DNA of 64,000 nucleotides from Beta vulgaris subsp. vulgaris (GCF_026745355.1 NC_079210.1:29594616-29658615); one strand, 5' to 3'. Positions 33,606-44,529 are shown, counted from the first letter of the stretch. Program-made: numbers and translations. Notes: generated by a model not told the origin, from the sequence alone.

Positions 33606-35888
33606 TTGACAGCCACTCACTTGATAAACAAACTTCCTACTAAAGTTCTGAAGTGGAAGTCACCATATGAGGTATTGTTTCAAAAACTTCCTTCTTATTC
33701 TGAATTAAGAGTATTTGGCTCTCTTTGTTTTGCCTATAATATGCAACTCAAGAGAGACAAATTTGATTCTAGAGCAAGAAGATGCATCTTTATTGGTTAT
33801 CCTTGTGGACAAAAGGCTTTTAAATTATATGATCTTGATTCTCACACAACTTTCATTTCCAGAGATGTAATCTTATTTGAATCAATATTTCCTTACAAAA
33901 TTGCTAACATTTGTAATCCTGATTCTTCTATCCATACTAAACCCATGATTCACTTTGATGATGAATCTGAACCTTCTACATCTCAAGTGAAAAACACAAC
34001 TGATTCTCAATTTCTTAATCTCTTATCTCCTTCTCCTTCCACTTCTAATTCTCTTACTCACATTTCAAATACTTCTCTATCTACTAATTCTGACAATTCT
34101 GTTTCTATGTTACCTAATTCTGCAAGTACTGAACCTACTGTTCCCATTACTGCTTCAGATTCAGTTATTGTTTTTCATTCTCCTATTAAATCTTCTTTTC
34201 CTTCTCATATAAGAAAATCTTATAGAATAATAAAACCTTCTACTGTTCTCAATGACTTTGTTGGTGGTTATATACCACACACAAATAAATCTTCTTCTGA
34301 AAACAATTCTCTTTCATTTGTTGTTAAGTCAGCTCAGATTGTGGAACCTAAAACCTATAATCAAGCTAAAAATGATCCTAATTGGATTATAGCTATGGAT
34401 AAAGAACTTCTTGCTCTTGAGAGCAATAACACTTGGGAACTTACACCTTTGCCTGCTGGAAAAAGAGCCATAGGCTCCAAATGGGTTTTTAAAACTAAGT
34501 TACATCCAGATGGTACCATTGATAGACATAAGGCAAGGTTGGTTGTTATTGGCTATCAACAAATAGAGGGGCAAGACTTCAATCAAACTTTTTCTCCTGT
34601 TGCAAAATTGGCAACAGTTAGAACAGTGATTTCTCTTGCAGCTGTTAGGCAGTGGCCTATTTGCCAACTAGATGTGAATAATGCATTTTTCCATGGGTTT
34701 CTAGATGAAGAAGTTTATATGTTCCCTCCTGTTGGCTATAAGAAAGCAAAATCAGATGAAGTTTGTAGACTCAAGAGGTCAATTTATGGCTTGAAACAAG
34801 CTTCAAGGAAATGGAACAAAGAGCTTAGTAAGTTTCTGAAGAATTTGGCTTTTGTTCAATCAAAGCAAGATTACTCTCTTTATACTAGGAGTAAAGATGG
34901 TGAATTCTTAGTTCTACTGGTATATGTTGATGATATTTTAATCACTGGTACTTCTTCTTCTCAAATAACAGTAGTGAAGCAAGCTTTGGATCAAGCTTTC
35001 ACTATCAAGGACATTGGTGACCTTACTTACTTCCTTGGCATTGAAATTTGTAGAACTGATAAAGGTATTTTCCTTTCTCAAAGGAAATATATTAAGGACA
35101 TTCTTGAAGATGTTGAGATGCAAGATTGTACTTCTGCTCCTGCTCCTTTGTCTTGTGGCTTGAAATTATCAACTGATGTGGGTGAATTGTTAACTGAACC
35201 TGATGTTTATAGGAGGCTAGTAGGAAGATTACTTTACTTGGGTATTACTAGGCCAGACCTGTCTTACTCTGTACAACATCTGAGCCAATTTATGAATTCT
35301 CCAAGGGTTCCACATCTCAAAGCAGCATTACATTTGGTTAAGTACTTAAAGGGTACTCTTGATACTGGTTTATGGTATAATTCAGATACTGATTTTACAA
35401 TCACAGCATATAGTGATTCTGACTGGAGTTCGTGCCAATTCAGTAGTAGATCATTGAGCTCTTATGCAGTTTTCATTGGCACCAATCTCATTTCATGGAA
35501 AACCAAGAAGCAATCAAGTGTTAGCAAATCTTCAGCTGAAGCTGAATACAGAAGCTTATCTGCCACTGCCAGTGAACTTGTTTGGCTCCAAGGTCTCTTA
35601 GAAGATCTTCAAGTCTCAATCTCTCTACCTATCACTCTCTATTGTGATAATACTTCTGCTCAACACCTTGCTCATAACCCTATGTTTCATGAGAAAACTA
35701 AGCACATAAAAAGGGATATGCATTACATCAGAGAGCAGGTAGAAGAAGGTTTTATACAAACTGCTCATGTCTCTAGTGCTAATCAGTTAGCAGATTTGTT
35801 AACAAAACCACTTGCATTTACTCAACACCAGCTGCTATCTGCCAAGCTTGGACTCATTTCTAAGGTCCAGCTTGAAGGGGGAGTATAG
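33606..35888 (+). pseudogene. Copia B integrase C-terminus, reverse transcriptase and RNase H (long open frame)
   Basis: 760 codons stay open. The first ~100 residues are the integrase C-terminus (HLINKLPTKVLKWKSPYEVL, RARRCIFIGYPCGQKAFKLY). A Ser/Thr-rich linker follows, then the RVT_2 reverse transcriptase: NNTWELTPLPAGKRAIGSKW, QLDVNNAFFHGFL, SIYGLKQASRKW and the catalytic YVDD (34923-34934, intact). RNase H follows: YSDSDWSSCQFSSRSLSSY, SSAEAEYRSL, LYCDNTSAQHLAHNP and LADLLTKPL. It ends inside the 3' LTR at 35888. The domain set is complete here but has no start of its own because upstream frames are broken. Confidence 0.92.
35871..35883 (+). promoter_or_regulatory. Copia B polypurine tract
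   Basis: GAAGGGGGAG immediately before the 3' LTR start TATAGGAG, overlapping the 3' end of pol; the plus-strand primer position. Confidence 0.85.
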
Positions 35889-36085
35889 GAGTATAGGTGG
35901 TTTTAAGTTATAAGTTTGTTACAAGTTAGTTAAGTTTGTTATAACTACTTGTTATCTCATTCTATATAAGTTGTTAACTCAGCTTCATTACAGTTTTGTA
36001 AGATCATAAACTGAGATATGAATAGAGCTTATTCCTTTCTCTAAATTTTTCCTTCTCTTTCTTATTTCATTACTGAAATTCTATA
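35884..36085 (+). repeat. Copia B 3' LTR
   Basis: 202 bp, same tips as the 5' LTR (TATAGGAG...TTCTATA), with a handful of substitutions from it. Confidence 0.92.
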
Positions 36086-36977
36086 AATGGAGTAGCCACG
36101 GGTGACTGCTCCGGAGCTCGGTGGTCTGCCGGCGTGAAGCCGGGGAGGGAGTCGCAGACTGCTGGCGAGCAGTCCAGTCATTGAAGGGAGGTGGTGGCAG
36201 CAGCCATGCGCAACGCACGTTTGATGTTTGGAGTAGTGCTGCCGGTGATAAACGCTGGTGTCGGCTCGCGAAAGAAAGGGCCGGCGAGTTGCCGGTGTGG
36301 TGGCCTGAATGGGTCGCCGGAATTTCGGTGTTATGGTTTTCGGGCAAGGCAACGTGAATCAGCCTTGTGCTGCTGTTGATTCCCACGTTTTCGAATTTCT
36401 AAAAAAAAAAATCGTTTTTTTTACAGAAAACGTGACTTGATATCTGCCGTGAATTTTGGGGCAGATGCTGATCCTTTTATTTTTTGGAAATTTTTTTTTA
36501 AAAACAGATTTTGAGAAATATAAGTAAATTTCAATTAAGTTAATGACTTGGTCATAAATTTCAATCCATAATCTGATTTTTTGATCTAATTAAAATTAGT
36601 TAGGCTAGTTTAAAAGGATAGAATCTTTAGGTGATTAGATTAGATATTACTTAAATTCTTTATCTTCTTTCTTTAATTTAGAATATTTGATATTTTAATT
36701 GTTGGCAAGTATAATATGTGATATTATTATGTGGCTTTTATATTATGATATAATTGCTACGTATGACTAGTATGGCCCAAATTAAGATAGAAAATACGAT
36801 CTGCGTATCGTGATGTATTCTTGTAATTTTAAATACGATCTGCGGACCGTTAAGTATTTTTGTAATTTATTTAATTTAGTTATTATTTAAATTATTTTGA
36901 TACTTATGTAATCCAAAGAAGAGTCCATCAAGAGAAGGCCCGTGGCTAAGGTGGATGGAGATCCATGAAGAGTCCAA
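36086..36977 (+). other. Copia A leader continued; GC-rich block then AT-rich
   Basis: 36090-36390 is markedly GC-rich (GCCGGCGTGAAGCCGGGG, GTCGCCGGAATTTC) in an AT-rich window. Frames on both strands are open across it, but none resembles a known protein. 36400-36977 is AT-rich with a repeated phrase AATACGATCTGCG(T/G)A(T/C)CG (36790 and 36832). It probably belongs to the untranslated leader of copia A. Confidence 0.4.
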
Positions 36978-37014
36978 CACTAGTGGAAAAATGAAGAAGG
37001 GCTGCGCTAAAAAA

Positions 37015-37240
37015 GGCATGTAGGGCTGCGCTTTTTGACAGCAGCCCTTTCAGTAGCAGCCCTTCACTTTTTAAGTAGGGCTGCGCTAGAAAAGCGCAGC
37101 CCTTAAGCTAGAAGGGCTGCGCTAGTTAGGAAAAAGCGCAGCCCTTCTAGCCCAGAAGGGCTGCGCTAGTTAGGAAAAAGCGCAGCCCTTCTGGGCTAGA
37201 AGGGCTGCGCGCTTTTTCCTAACTAGCGCAGCCCTTCCTA
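37015..37240. repeat. Left subterminal palindromic repeats with long hairpin potential
   Basis: Repeated GGGCTGCGC and GCGCAGCCC. Two direct ~39 bp copies (about 37110-37149 and 37155-37193) are followed by an inverted copy (37198-37237), so RNA or single strands could fold into a long stem. Presumed transposase-binding region. Confidence 0.8.
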
Positions 37241-37435
37241 CCAAAAAAAAAAAAAAAAAAAAAAATAAAATTTTTTTTTTGTCATTTTTTTACTCATAAT
37301 CTCACATTTTCTGAAATTAAACAGAAGAGAAGAGAAACGAAACGAAAATACTAAACCCAAAACAATAAAAAGAATGAAACGAAAATGAAAAAAAAGGAAC
37401 AAAAACTAATATACAAAGAAAAGTATACAATAAGT

Positions 37436-37715
37436 ATACAAGAAGTATACAAGAACATTAATCAAAATAAACAAAGAGAAGTATACAAGAATAACATTAA
37501 TCAAAATAAACAAAGAGAAGTATACAAGAATAACATTAATCAAAATAAACAAAGAGAAGTATACAAGAATAACATTCAAAACAAAGAGAAGTATACAAGA
37601 ACATTAATCAAAACAAAGAGAAGTATACAAGCAAGAACATCATTCAAAACAAAGAGAAGTATACAAGAACATTAATCAAAATATATAAACAAAGAGAAGT
37701 ATACAAGAACATTAT
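37436..37715. repeat. Minisatellite, unit containing AACAAAGAGAAGTATACAAG
   Basis: About eight units of 20-37 bp share ACAAAGAGAAGTATACAAGAA, separated by variable AACATTAATCAAAAT. One frame stays open (NINQNKQREVYKN repeats), but only because of the unit structure. Confidence 0.85.
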
Positions 37716-38150
37716 AGATCTGAAAAAATACAAGAACTACAACCTAATAATGTTTAAATACATAAAACAAAACCCAAATACATAATTTAAAGGAAAAAAA
37801 ATTTCGGAAAAACTTAAAATGGCTATTTGGAGGCTTAAACGAACTCGGATGGCTTAAAAAGCCTAAACGTCACGGCATAGCGGTGAGTTTGACTCGTTGG
37901 CTCGTTCTGCTTCCGAAAAGGTATCACAATAGGCAATCGGACACCGTCGTCATGTTTAGTGCAAATCGGAAAAACTTAAAATGGGTTTTTGAGACAAATG
38001 TTTATGGGAGTTTTTGAGAGAGAAGAGAGGGTGAGAGATAAGGAGGAAAGGAATAATGAGGGACGTGAGAGAGGAGAGAGAATGAGGGATAATATATTTG
38101 ACGAATCCCCGCTCAATATTTCAAAGCGCGCGATTCCGAAATTTCAAAAT
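37716..38150. other. CACTA interior, unassigned
   Basis: 37800-37990 holds two phrases TCGGAAAAACTTAAAATGG (37803 and 37967) and a GC-richer stretch; 38010-38090 is GAGAGA-rich. No gene recognised. Confidence 0.35.
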
Positions 38151-38157
38151 TTTTCAA

Positions 38158-38450
38158 GAAGGGCTGCGCTTTTTTAAAAAAGCGCAGCCCTACTAAGCAG
38201 AAGTGCTGCGCTTTTTAAAAAAGCGCAGCCCTTCACTTAGTAGGGCTGCGCTTTTCAAAAAGGCGCAGCCCTTCTTACCTACAGAAGGGCTGCGCTTTTT
38301 TGAAAAAGCGCAGCCCTACTAGTGAAGGGCTGCGCCTTTTTTAAAAAGCGCAGCCCTTCTTCTTAGTAGGGCTGCGCTTTTTTAAAAAAGCGCAGCCCTT
38401 CACTAGTAGGGCTGCGCTTTTACGAAAAGCGCAACCCTTCCTGCGCAGCC
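38158..38450. repeat. Right subterminal palindromic repeats of the CACTA
   Basis: Six inverted pairs GGGCTGCGCTTTTT-AAAAAGCGCAGCCC in tandem, separated by short spacers (e.g. CTTCTTACCTACAG). Mirror of the left array. Confidence 0.85.
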
Positions 38451-38814
38451 CTTTATGTTTTTTCCCCTAGTGCAAGAAGGAGCCATTGATGCTTAGTTCT
38501 TAGGATTAGGGGCCATACTAGATCATTTTATTTTTCGCATTTTAATATTATTTAAAAAGCTTATAAGTTTATTGTATGTTGGTTGTTGATGCGCTAGAGT
38601 TCACTAATCCATATGCGCCTTTTTGAAAAGCGCAACCCTTCCTGCGTAGCCCTTTATGTTTTTTCCCCTAGTGCAAGAAGGAGCCATTGATGCTTAGTTC
38701 TTAGGATTAGGGGCCATACTAGATCATTTTATTTTTCGCATTTTAATATTATTTAAAAAGCTTATAAGTTTATTGTATGTTGGTTGTTGATGCGCTAGAG
38801 TTCACTAATCCATA
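38413..38814. repeat. 201 bp tandem duplication spanning the CACTA right end and its flank
   Basis: 38413-38613 and 38614-38814 are near-identical, adjacent and have no spacer. Each holds the last ~60 bp of the CACTA (ending CCCCTAGTG), the CAA duplication and ~141 bp of host sequence (AAGGAGCCATTGATGC to CACTAATCCATA). A second CACTA tip therefore ends at 38673. Only a few substitutions separate the copies. Confidence 0.92.
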
Positions 38815-39272
38815 ACAACATAATAAACTTAGGCCCCGTAAATATTAAGGTTTTCTTTTTCAAAGATAATGTACTTATAAAACCCTTAATTAATAGTAAT
38901 AGGTCATGCCTGCGCAGGGTGTTATCATTAATTTTGGGATATAAGGTAAAATTGCAAATTTTATAACTTAGTTTGGTTGTCCTTATTATCAAAAGCGTTT
39001 TGAATTTTGAAGCAAGAGATAGTTAAGCAGTTTATCCATCTAAACAAGAGTTATAAATTGTTATAATTAGTAAAAGAGTTTACTTACCTTGATAATGTAA
39101 CGTTAAGATAAGGCCTCCGTCTACTTAATGTTCGCTGTTGATGGATCTTGTAAATCACTTATCATAGGGGACTTTAATTTTGAATAGGTGGTCAACCTAG
39201 AAACCTTTTACATGTTTTAGGTTGCTTTATAAACAAAAATTGAACTTTGCTTATTTTTTGTCTGTAGATATC
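38815..39272 (+). other. Copia A leader, last part before gag
   Basis: AT-rich, no coding. A CTGTAG just before ATATCATG (39262-39275) could be an intron acceptor in the leader. Reverse-strand frames here look like chance. Confidence 0.4.
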
Positions 39273-40140
39273 ATGTCTAATAAAACAACAACAACTCCGG
39301 TTTCAACATTCGTCCTTTTCTGGAAAAGGACAGACTGAATGGTGAAAATTTCCTTAATTGGGAAAGGACCTTAAGACTCGTCTGAGGTTTGAGGGTCGAG
39401 AGGACTCTTAGATACCCCCTTCCTGTTAACTGATAATAACTGAAGCGAACGTCGTGCAAAACAGGCTAGTGATAAGTCTATACCAATCACTTTTTTGATG
39501 GTAGCAGCCATGGAGCCGAACCTCCAAAAGAGGTTCGAAACCAAGGATGCCTACACGATCATGCAAGAGCTGCGGGCCTGTTTAAAACTCAGGCCGAGTT
39601 GAGCGGTATAGACAAATAGGGAGATCTTGAATGTCACTTGAAGTCGGGTCAAGCTGTTAGCCCTCGTGTCTTCTAAATGATGGGTCTTTTCGAAAACATG
39701 GAACGACTTGGATTCCCTTATAGGGTTGAGTTGGCTACTGACATTATTCTCCACTCACTACCTGAAAGTTTTAATCAGTTCAGAATGACCTACAATATGA
39801 ATGAGTCTGAAAAGACTTTGCAAGAGCTGCATGGATTGTTGGTCAATGCTGAAAGGAACATCCCTAAGGTTGAACCAAAGAAAGAGGTTCTGTTGGTTCA
39901 AAAGGGAAAGGGTTTCAAAAAGAAATGGGAGGAAAGAAGGACAAAGGCAAGCAAGTTGCCACTGTCGCTGAAAAACCTAAGCCAACCGCCAAGCCAAGAG
40001 TCGCTGCGGAAAGCAAGTGCTTCCACTGTCACAAGATGGACACTGGAAGAGGAACTGCCCGATATACTTGGAGGAAATAGAAGTCTGGGGCTCTACTTCA
40101 GGTATATATGTTATAGAAATCAATTTGACTTCTACTTCTT
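39273..40140 (+). pseudogene. Copia A gag (broken)
   Basis: ATG at 39273 opens MSNKTTTTPVSTF, followed by a LNGENFLNWERTLR gag motif and a stop near 39385. After frame changes, FSKMGLFENMERLGFPYRVE-like reading at 39677 continues through ILHSLPESFNQFRMTYNMNE to a Lys-rich tail. The CCHC knuckle begins KCFHCHKM at 40016 but loses a G, shifting the frame so that HWKRNCP is read in another frame (40035). Non-functional. Confidence 0.82.
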
Positions 40141-41410
40141 TATGGGTATTTGATACCGGTTGTGGTTCTCACATAGTTAATGATGTGCAGGGACTAAAAA
40201 GAAGTAGGAAGCTGGCAAAAGGCGAGGTAGAGCTACGCGTTGGAAATGGAGCACGAGTTGCTGCACTTGCCTGGGAGCTATAGTCTACACTTGCCATCTG
40301 GGCTTATTTTAGAATTAAATAATTGTTATTTTTCCTAATAACTAAGAACATAATTTCGGTTTCAGTTTTGGATTCTGAAGGTTTTTTTTGAAATAAAGAA
40401 CAATGTTGTTCCATTTCTTACAATAATATGTTCTATGCCAGAGCTAATTTGATAAATGGTTATATGTGCTTGATAATCATTACAAGTCTATAACATAGAT
40501 AGCAAGAAAAAAAATCAAATGATTCTAACCTAACCTATATTTGGCATTGCCGAATGGGTCATATAAACCAAAAGCGCATTCACAAGTTACAAAAGGAGGT
40601 ATAATTCCATCATTTGATTTCGAATCATTTGATGTATGTGAATCATGCTTAATGGGAAATGACAAAATCACCTTTACTGGAAAAGGTGAAAGGGCCAGCG
40701 ATCTTTTAGGACTCATACATACAGATGTATGTGGTCCTATGAGCACAAAGGCAAGGGGAGGGTTTAATTACTTCATCACCTTCACTGATGATTTGAGTAG
40801 ATATGGCTATATTACTTGATGAAACATAAGTCGGAATCTTTTGATAGATTCAAAGAGTTCCAAAATGAAGTACAAATCAACTTGGTAAGACAATAAAAGC
40901 ACTAGATCCGATCGTGGTGGTGAATATTTGAGCCAAGAGTTTGATGATCATCTAAAGGATTGTGGAATTCTTTCACAATTAACTCCACCAGGAACACGCA
41001 GTTGAATGGTGTATCTGAAAGGAGGAATCGAACCTTTTCTAGATATGGTTCGATCTATGATGAGTCTTGCTGATCTTCCGATTTCTTTTTGGGGATACGC
41101 TCTCGAAACTGCTGCACACACACTAAATAGGAGCCCGTCAAAGGCTGTAGAAAAGACTCCATATGAGTTATGGAATGGAAAACCTCCAAACTTGTCTTTT
41201 CTTAAAATCTGGGGATGCGAGGTCTATGTAAAGCGGTTACTATCAGACAAACTCGCACCCAAGTCAGATAAATGTCTCTTTGTGGGATACCCAAAGAGAC
41301 AAGGGTTATTACATCTATAACCGTCAAGAGAACAAAGTGTTTTTGCTCGTGATGGTGTCTTTCTTGAAAAGGAATTTGTTTCTAGAAAGACAAGTGGGAG
41401 TAAAATAACA
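40141..41410 (+). pseudogene. Copia A protease and integrase (broken)
   Basis: Protease WVFDTGCGSHIVNDV starts at 40145 (catalytic DTG present). A pre-integrase zinc-region trace, FDVCESCLMGND, lies at 40625. Integrase core: LLGLIHTDVCGPMSTKARGG and FTDDLSRYGYI (40710-40815), with stops; RSDRGGEYLSQEF-like at 40910 in another frame; SQLTPPGT at 40975; then 41006-41320 with SLADLPISFWGYALETAAHT, ELWNGKPPNLSFLKIWGC and CLFVGYP. Several stops and frame changes. Confidence 0.82.
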
Positions 41411-41589
41411 CTCGAAGAAATTCGAGATGAGCAACAACTGGACGTGGCTCACACCATGTCAGAGACGGCCCAACAAGACGAAAGTCATATTCAACGCGTG
41501 AACCTCCTAGCGTCCCACTTGAACTTGATTCAAGCAAAAATCTTACAACTGCTGAAGAGAACTTTTCTCTTGATGCTCAGTCTAGTAAA

Positions 41590-43310
41590 CCAAGGATTCC
41601 AAACAAAAGGTTGGTTGATTTCCTAATGACTGAAAATTCTGAAATTATGATTTTGGAAAATTCAGAACCTACTACCTACAAACAAGCTTTGACGAGCCCA
41701 GACTCTGAGAAATGGCTTGAGGCCATGAAATCCGAGTTAGACTCCATGTCTGAGAATAAAGTTTGGACACTGTTGACTTGCCTGTGGGGTTAACCCTATT
41801 GGATGCAAGTGGGTGTTCAAATTGAAAACAGACAAAGATGGAAATGTCTATGTCTACAAAGCAAGACTGGTTGCAAAAGGATTCAGACAAGTTCATGGTA
41901 TAGACTATGATGAGACCTTTTCTCAGTAGCAATGCTTAAATCAATTCGGATACTTTTAGCGATTGCTGCATTTTCGATTACGAAATTTGGCAGATGGATG
42001 TCAAAACCGCATTCTTGAATGGGTTCTTGAATGAGGATGTGTACATGACACAACCTGAAGGTTTTGAAGATCCAGAAAATCCTAAAAGGGTTTGCAAGCT
42101 TCAGAGATCCATTTATGGATTGAAGCAGGCATCTCGGAGCTGGAATCTTCGGTTTGATGAGGCAATCAAACAATTTGGTTTCATCAAAAGCGAAGAAGAA
42201 TCTTGTGTTTACAAGAAGTTTAGTGGGAGCAGCTTAGTCTTCTTGGTTCTGTATGTAGATGACATACTAATCATGGGAAATGACATACCAATGCTTGAGT
42301 CAGTCAAGGAATGGTTAAAAAGTTGTTTCTCTATGAAGGACCTTGGAGAAGCTGAGTACATACTGGGAATCAAAATCCATAGAGATAGGTCTCGAAGGAT
42401 GATTGGGCTAAGTCAAGAAACTTATATTGATAAGGTTCTTACAAGGTTCAACATGGAAAACTCGAAGAGAGGTTTCGTTCCCATGTCACATGGCATATCG
42501 CTTAGCAAGAGTCAGTGCCCGACTGAGCCTGATGAGTTAAAGCGAATGAGTAGCATTCCTTATGCTTCGGCTATAGGTCTATCATGTATGCCATGATAAG
42601 TACTCGAAGCAAAGCCTTGAGCATGTGTAGCAGGTTTCAAGCAATTCCAGGAGAAGCACAGTGGACTACAGCTAAGAGCATCCTTAAGTACTTGAAGAGG
42701 ACTAAAGGCATGTTCTTAGTATATGGGGGACAAAGTGAGTTGGTTGTTGAAGGTTACACGGATGCAAGCTTCCAAACCGACAAAGATGATACCGCTCTCA
42801 GTCAGGGTATGTCTTTCGTTAATGGAGGAGCAGTGAGCTGGAAGAGCTCAAAGCAAAGCACTGTAGAGACTCTAACAGAATCAGAATATTTAGCAGACAG
42901 TTGAAGCAGCTAAGGAAGCAGTTTGGATAAAGAAGTTCTTGACAGAGCTGGATATCGTACCTAGTATTCTGGAAGGAATTGAGTTGTTTTGTGACAATAA
43001 TGGTGCTATTGCACAAGCAAAAGAACCAAGGTCACATAACAAGTCCAAACATGTGATGAGGAAATTTCACCTTATTCGAGAGATAGTTGACAGGAAGGAT
43101 GTCAGAATTTGCAAAGTTCATACGGATGAGAACGTGGCTGATCCGCTAACTAAACCACTACCTCAATCCAGGCTTGAAGCAAATGTTAGAATGGCTTTAG
43201 ATTGTACTAGGTTCAGAGAAACTTATTACAATGTAAAGACATGGTTTTTGCAATTTATGTTTGTAAGAATAAATTTTATCTTATTTAATTATTGGTTTGG
43301 TATTAAATAA
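41590..43310 (+). pseudogene. Copia A reverse transcriptase and RNase H (broken)
   Basis: RT starts at PTTYKQALTSPDSEKWLEAM (41668). A damaged stretch with stops follows at 41790-41990, then MDVKTAFLNGFLNEDVYM, SIYGLKQASRSWN and the catalytic YVDD (42252-42263, intact). RNase H follows in two frames: EGYTDASFQTDKDDTALSQG, AVSWKSSKQSTVETLTESEY (42740-42895), then ELFCDNNGAIAQAKEPRSHN, KHVMRKFHLIRE and VADPLTKPL (42985-43155). Frameshifts are at about 42580 and 42900. Confidence 0.85.
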
Positions 43311-43874
43311 AATGTCCAAAATATATCTTGAATTCTATTGTTTTGTCAAATATGTGATTTGATGAATGAAACACCATAAGTGGACAAATTCATAGAATAT
43401 TAAAGTTCCTAATCTAAGTCATTAAACTGGACATAAATGACTTGTTAAAAGGGATTAGCATATAAGATTTATTGATAGCATCGTTTCATGGGTTGTCGGA
43501 ACATGGAGATGTTTAATCAATCATATGGATATGCATAATTGATACATAGTCGAACTAGACCTACTTATAATTTTATAACTTCCAAATTATATTAGTATAT
43601 TCCGAAGACATGAGTGGAACATTACTTAGCCTAATGATTGGTACAACTTTGATACCGTCAAACGTCATGCCGTAAAAGGGGATTATAAAGGCAGCATTCG
43701 GGTTTTGCTAAAAGTTGAGTGGGAGTATTGGTTATAACAAGATTGAAAAGGTTCTCCTATATGAGATAGGATAGGTGTCTTGGCCCCTTGAAGAGCGAAA
43801 ATTGAAAAATGCATGGCCGTGCTCAAATGGATCATTCCAATTACTAATTGAAAAATGCATGACAAGTGGGAGAT
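43311..43874 (+). other. Copia A 3' untranslated region with polypurine tract
   Basis: Non-coding. It ends ATGACAAGTGGGAGAT (about 43859-43874), the purine-rich plus-strand primer next to the 3' LTR. A similar AAAAGTTGAGTGGGAG at 43710 looks like a duplicated or older tract. Confidence 0.6.
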
Positions 43875-44522
43875 TGAAGGATTTATATCCTCGACTTAAA
43901 TGCAATTACTAATGATATTATGGATCGTATTATGGAGATAATATATTCGTTTTATTGGGTCGTCTATACGTCTTGCTAGAGAATGCTATAGAACTTCGGG
44001 TTAGTAAATAATAAACCTGAAGCTTAATATAATGGATCCTATGAGGTCACACATTAAACTTGGATCAACAAAAGAAGCGTAGAGCCCATAAGGGCCCTAG
44101 GGGTGGCCGACCAAGAGGAAAAAGGAGAGGATTATTGTTAACCTAAAATATATTTATATATTGGGTTAGGCAGTAAAGAAAATACATTAGATATCTCTTA
44201 TTATTTTCTCTCTCCAATTTCTCTCAAAAGTCACGTAATATACTCCATAAACTTGAAGAAGTTTTGTTCCTTTCCGACTAGCATTGTGGAGTAGTGTTGA
44301 TCCGGGTTGGTGGACCAAGTAGAGGAATCACATCTGAGGTTCTTTATCCAGGTTATTCAAGCTTTGTGGAATTCACGCTACAAAGGTTAATTCTAAACTT
44401 ATAATATGTGATCCCTGATTGTATGTGCATGTGATCCTGCTTTAAGTGCTTATGAATTAGATTCATGAAATTCCGCTCATAGTACTTATTGAATCCTATA
44501 GTTCTTCCACCCCCAACTGGCA
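43875..44522 (+). repeat. Copia A 3' LTR
   Basis: TGAAGGATTTATATCCTCGA to CCCCCAACTGGCA. The first ~420 bp match the 5' LTR; the last ~230 bp (from GATCCGGGTTGGTGG) have no counterpart in the 5' copy. Confidence 0.8.
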
Positions 44523-44529
44523 TTTACAG

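Larger units (their letters stand above)
30931..36085 (+). mobile_element. Copia B: nearly complete Ty1/copia element with non-canonical LTR tips
   Basis: Two 202 bp LTRs (30931-31132 and 35884-36085) that differ at only a few visible positions, a tRNA-iMet-type primer site, gag-pol and a polypurine tract. LTR tips are TATAG...CTATA instead of TG...CA. The flanks are AAAGG (30926-30930) and AATGG (36086-36090), a 4 of 5 match. It lies in the 5' region of copia A. Confidence 0.92.
36978..38472. mobile_element. Non-autonomous CACTA element, GGGCTGCG family, 1.5 kb
   Basis: Left end CACTAGTGGAAAAATGAAG, right end (other strand) CACTAGGGGAAAAAACATAA, with CAA on both sides (36975-36977, 38473-38475). 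Both ends carry many palindromic AAGGGCTGCGCTTTTT / AAAAAGCGCAGCCCTT units. The interior has a minisatellite and no transposase. Same family as 58297-60901, in the opposite orientation. Confidence 0.92.
30008..44524 (+). mobile_element. Copia A: Ty1/copia element interrupted by a Stowaway, copia B and a CACTA
   Basis: Two related LTR copies bound it (30009-30436 partial, 43875-44522). Gag, protease, integrase, RT and RNase H remnants lie between 39273 and 43310 in copia order (integrase before RT). TACAG at 30003-30007 and 44525-44529 is a candidate 5 bp target duplication, although the LTR tips do not fall exactly on TG/CA with it. The antisense LINE on both flanks confirms insertion into a LINE. 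About 6.9 kb of later insertions lie in its 5' part. Confidence 0.8.

Noticed and set aside
36062..36386. Reverse-strand frames of 96 and 101 codons in the GC-rich block
   Set aside because: GC-rich sequence leaves frames open on both strands; one extends into the copia B LTR, and neither resembles a known protein.
37015..38450. CRISPR-like array because of regular repeats
   Set aside because: Repeats are inverted pairs with no unique spacers of constant length, flanked by CACTA tips with a 3 bp duplication, in plant DNA.
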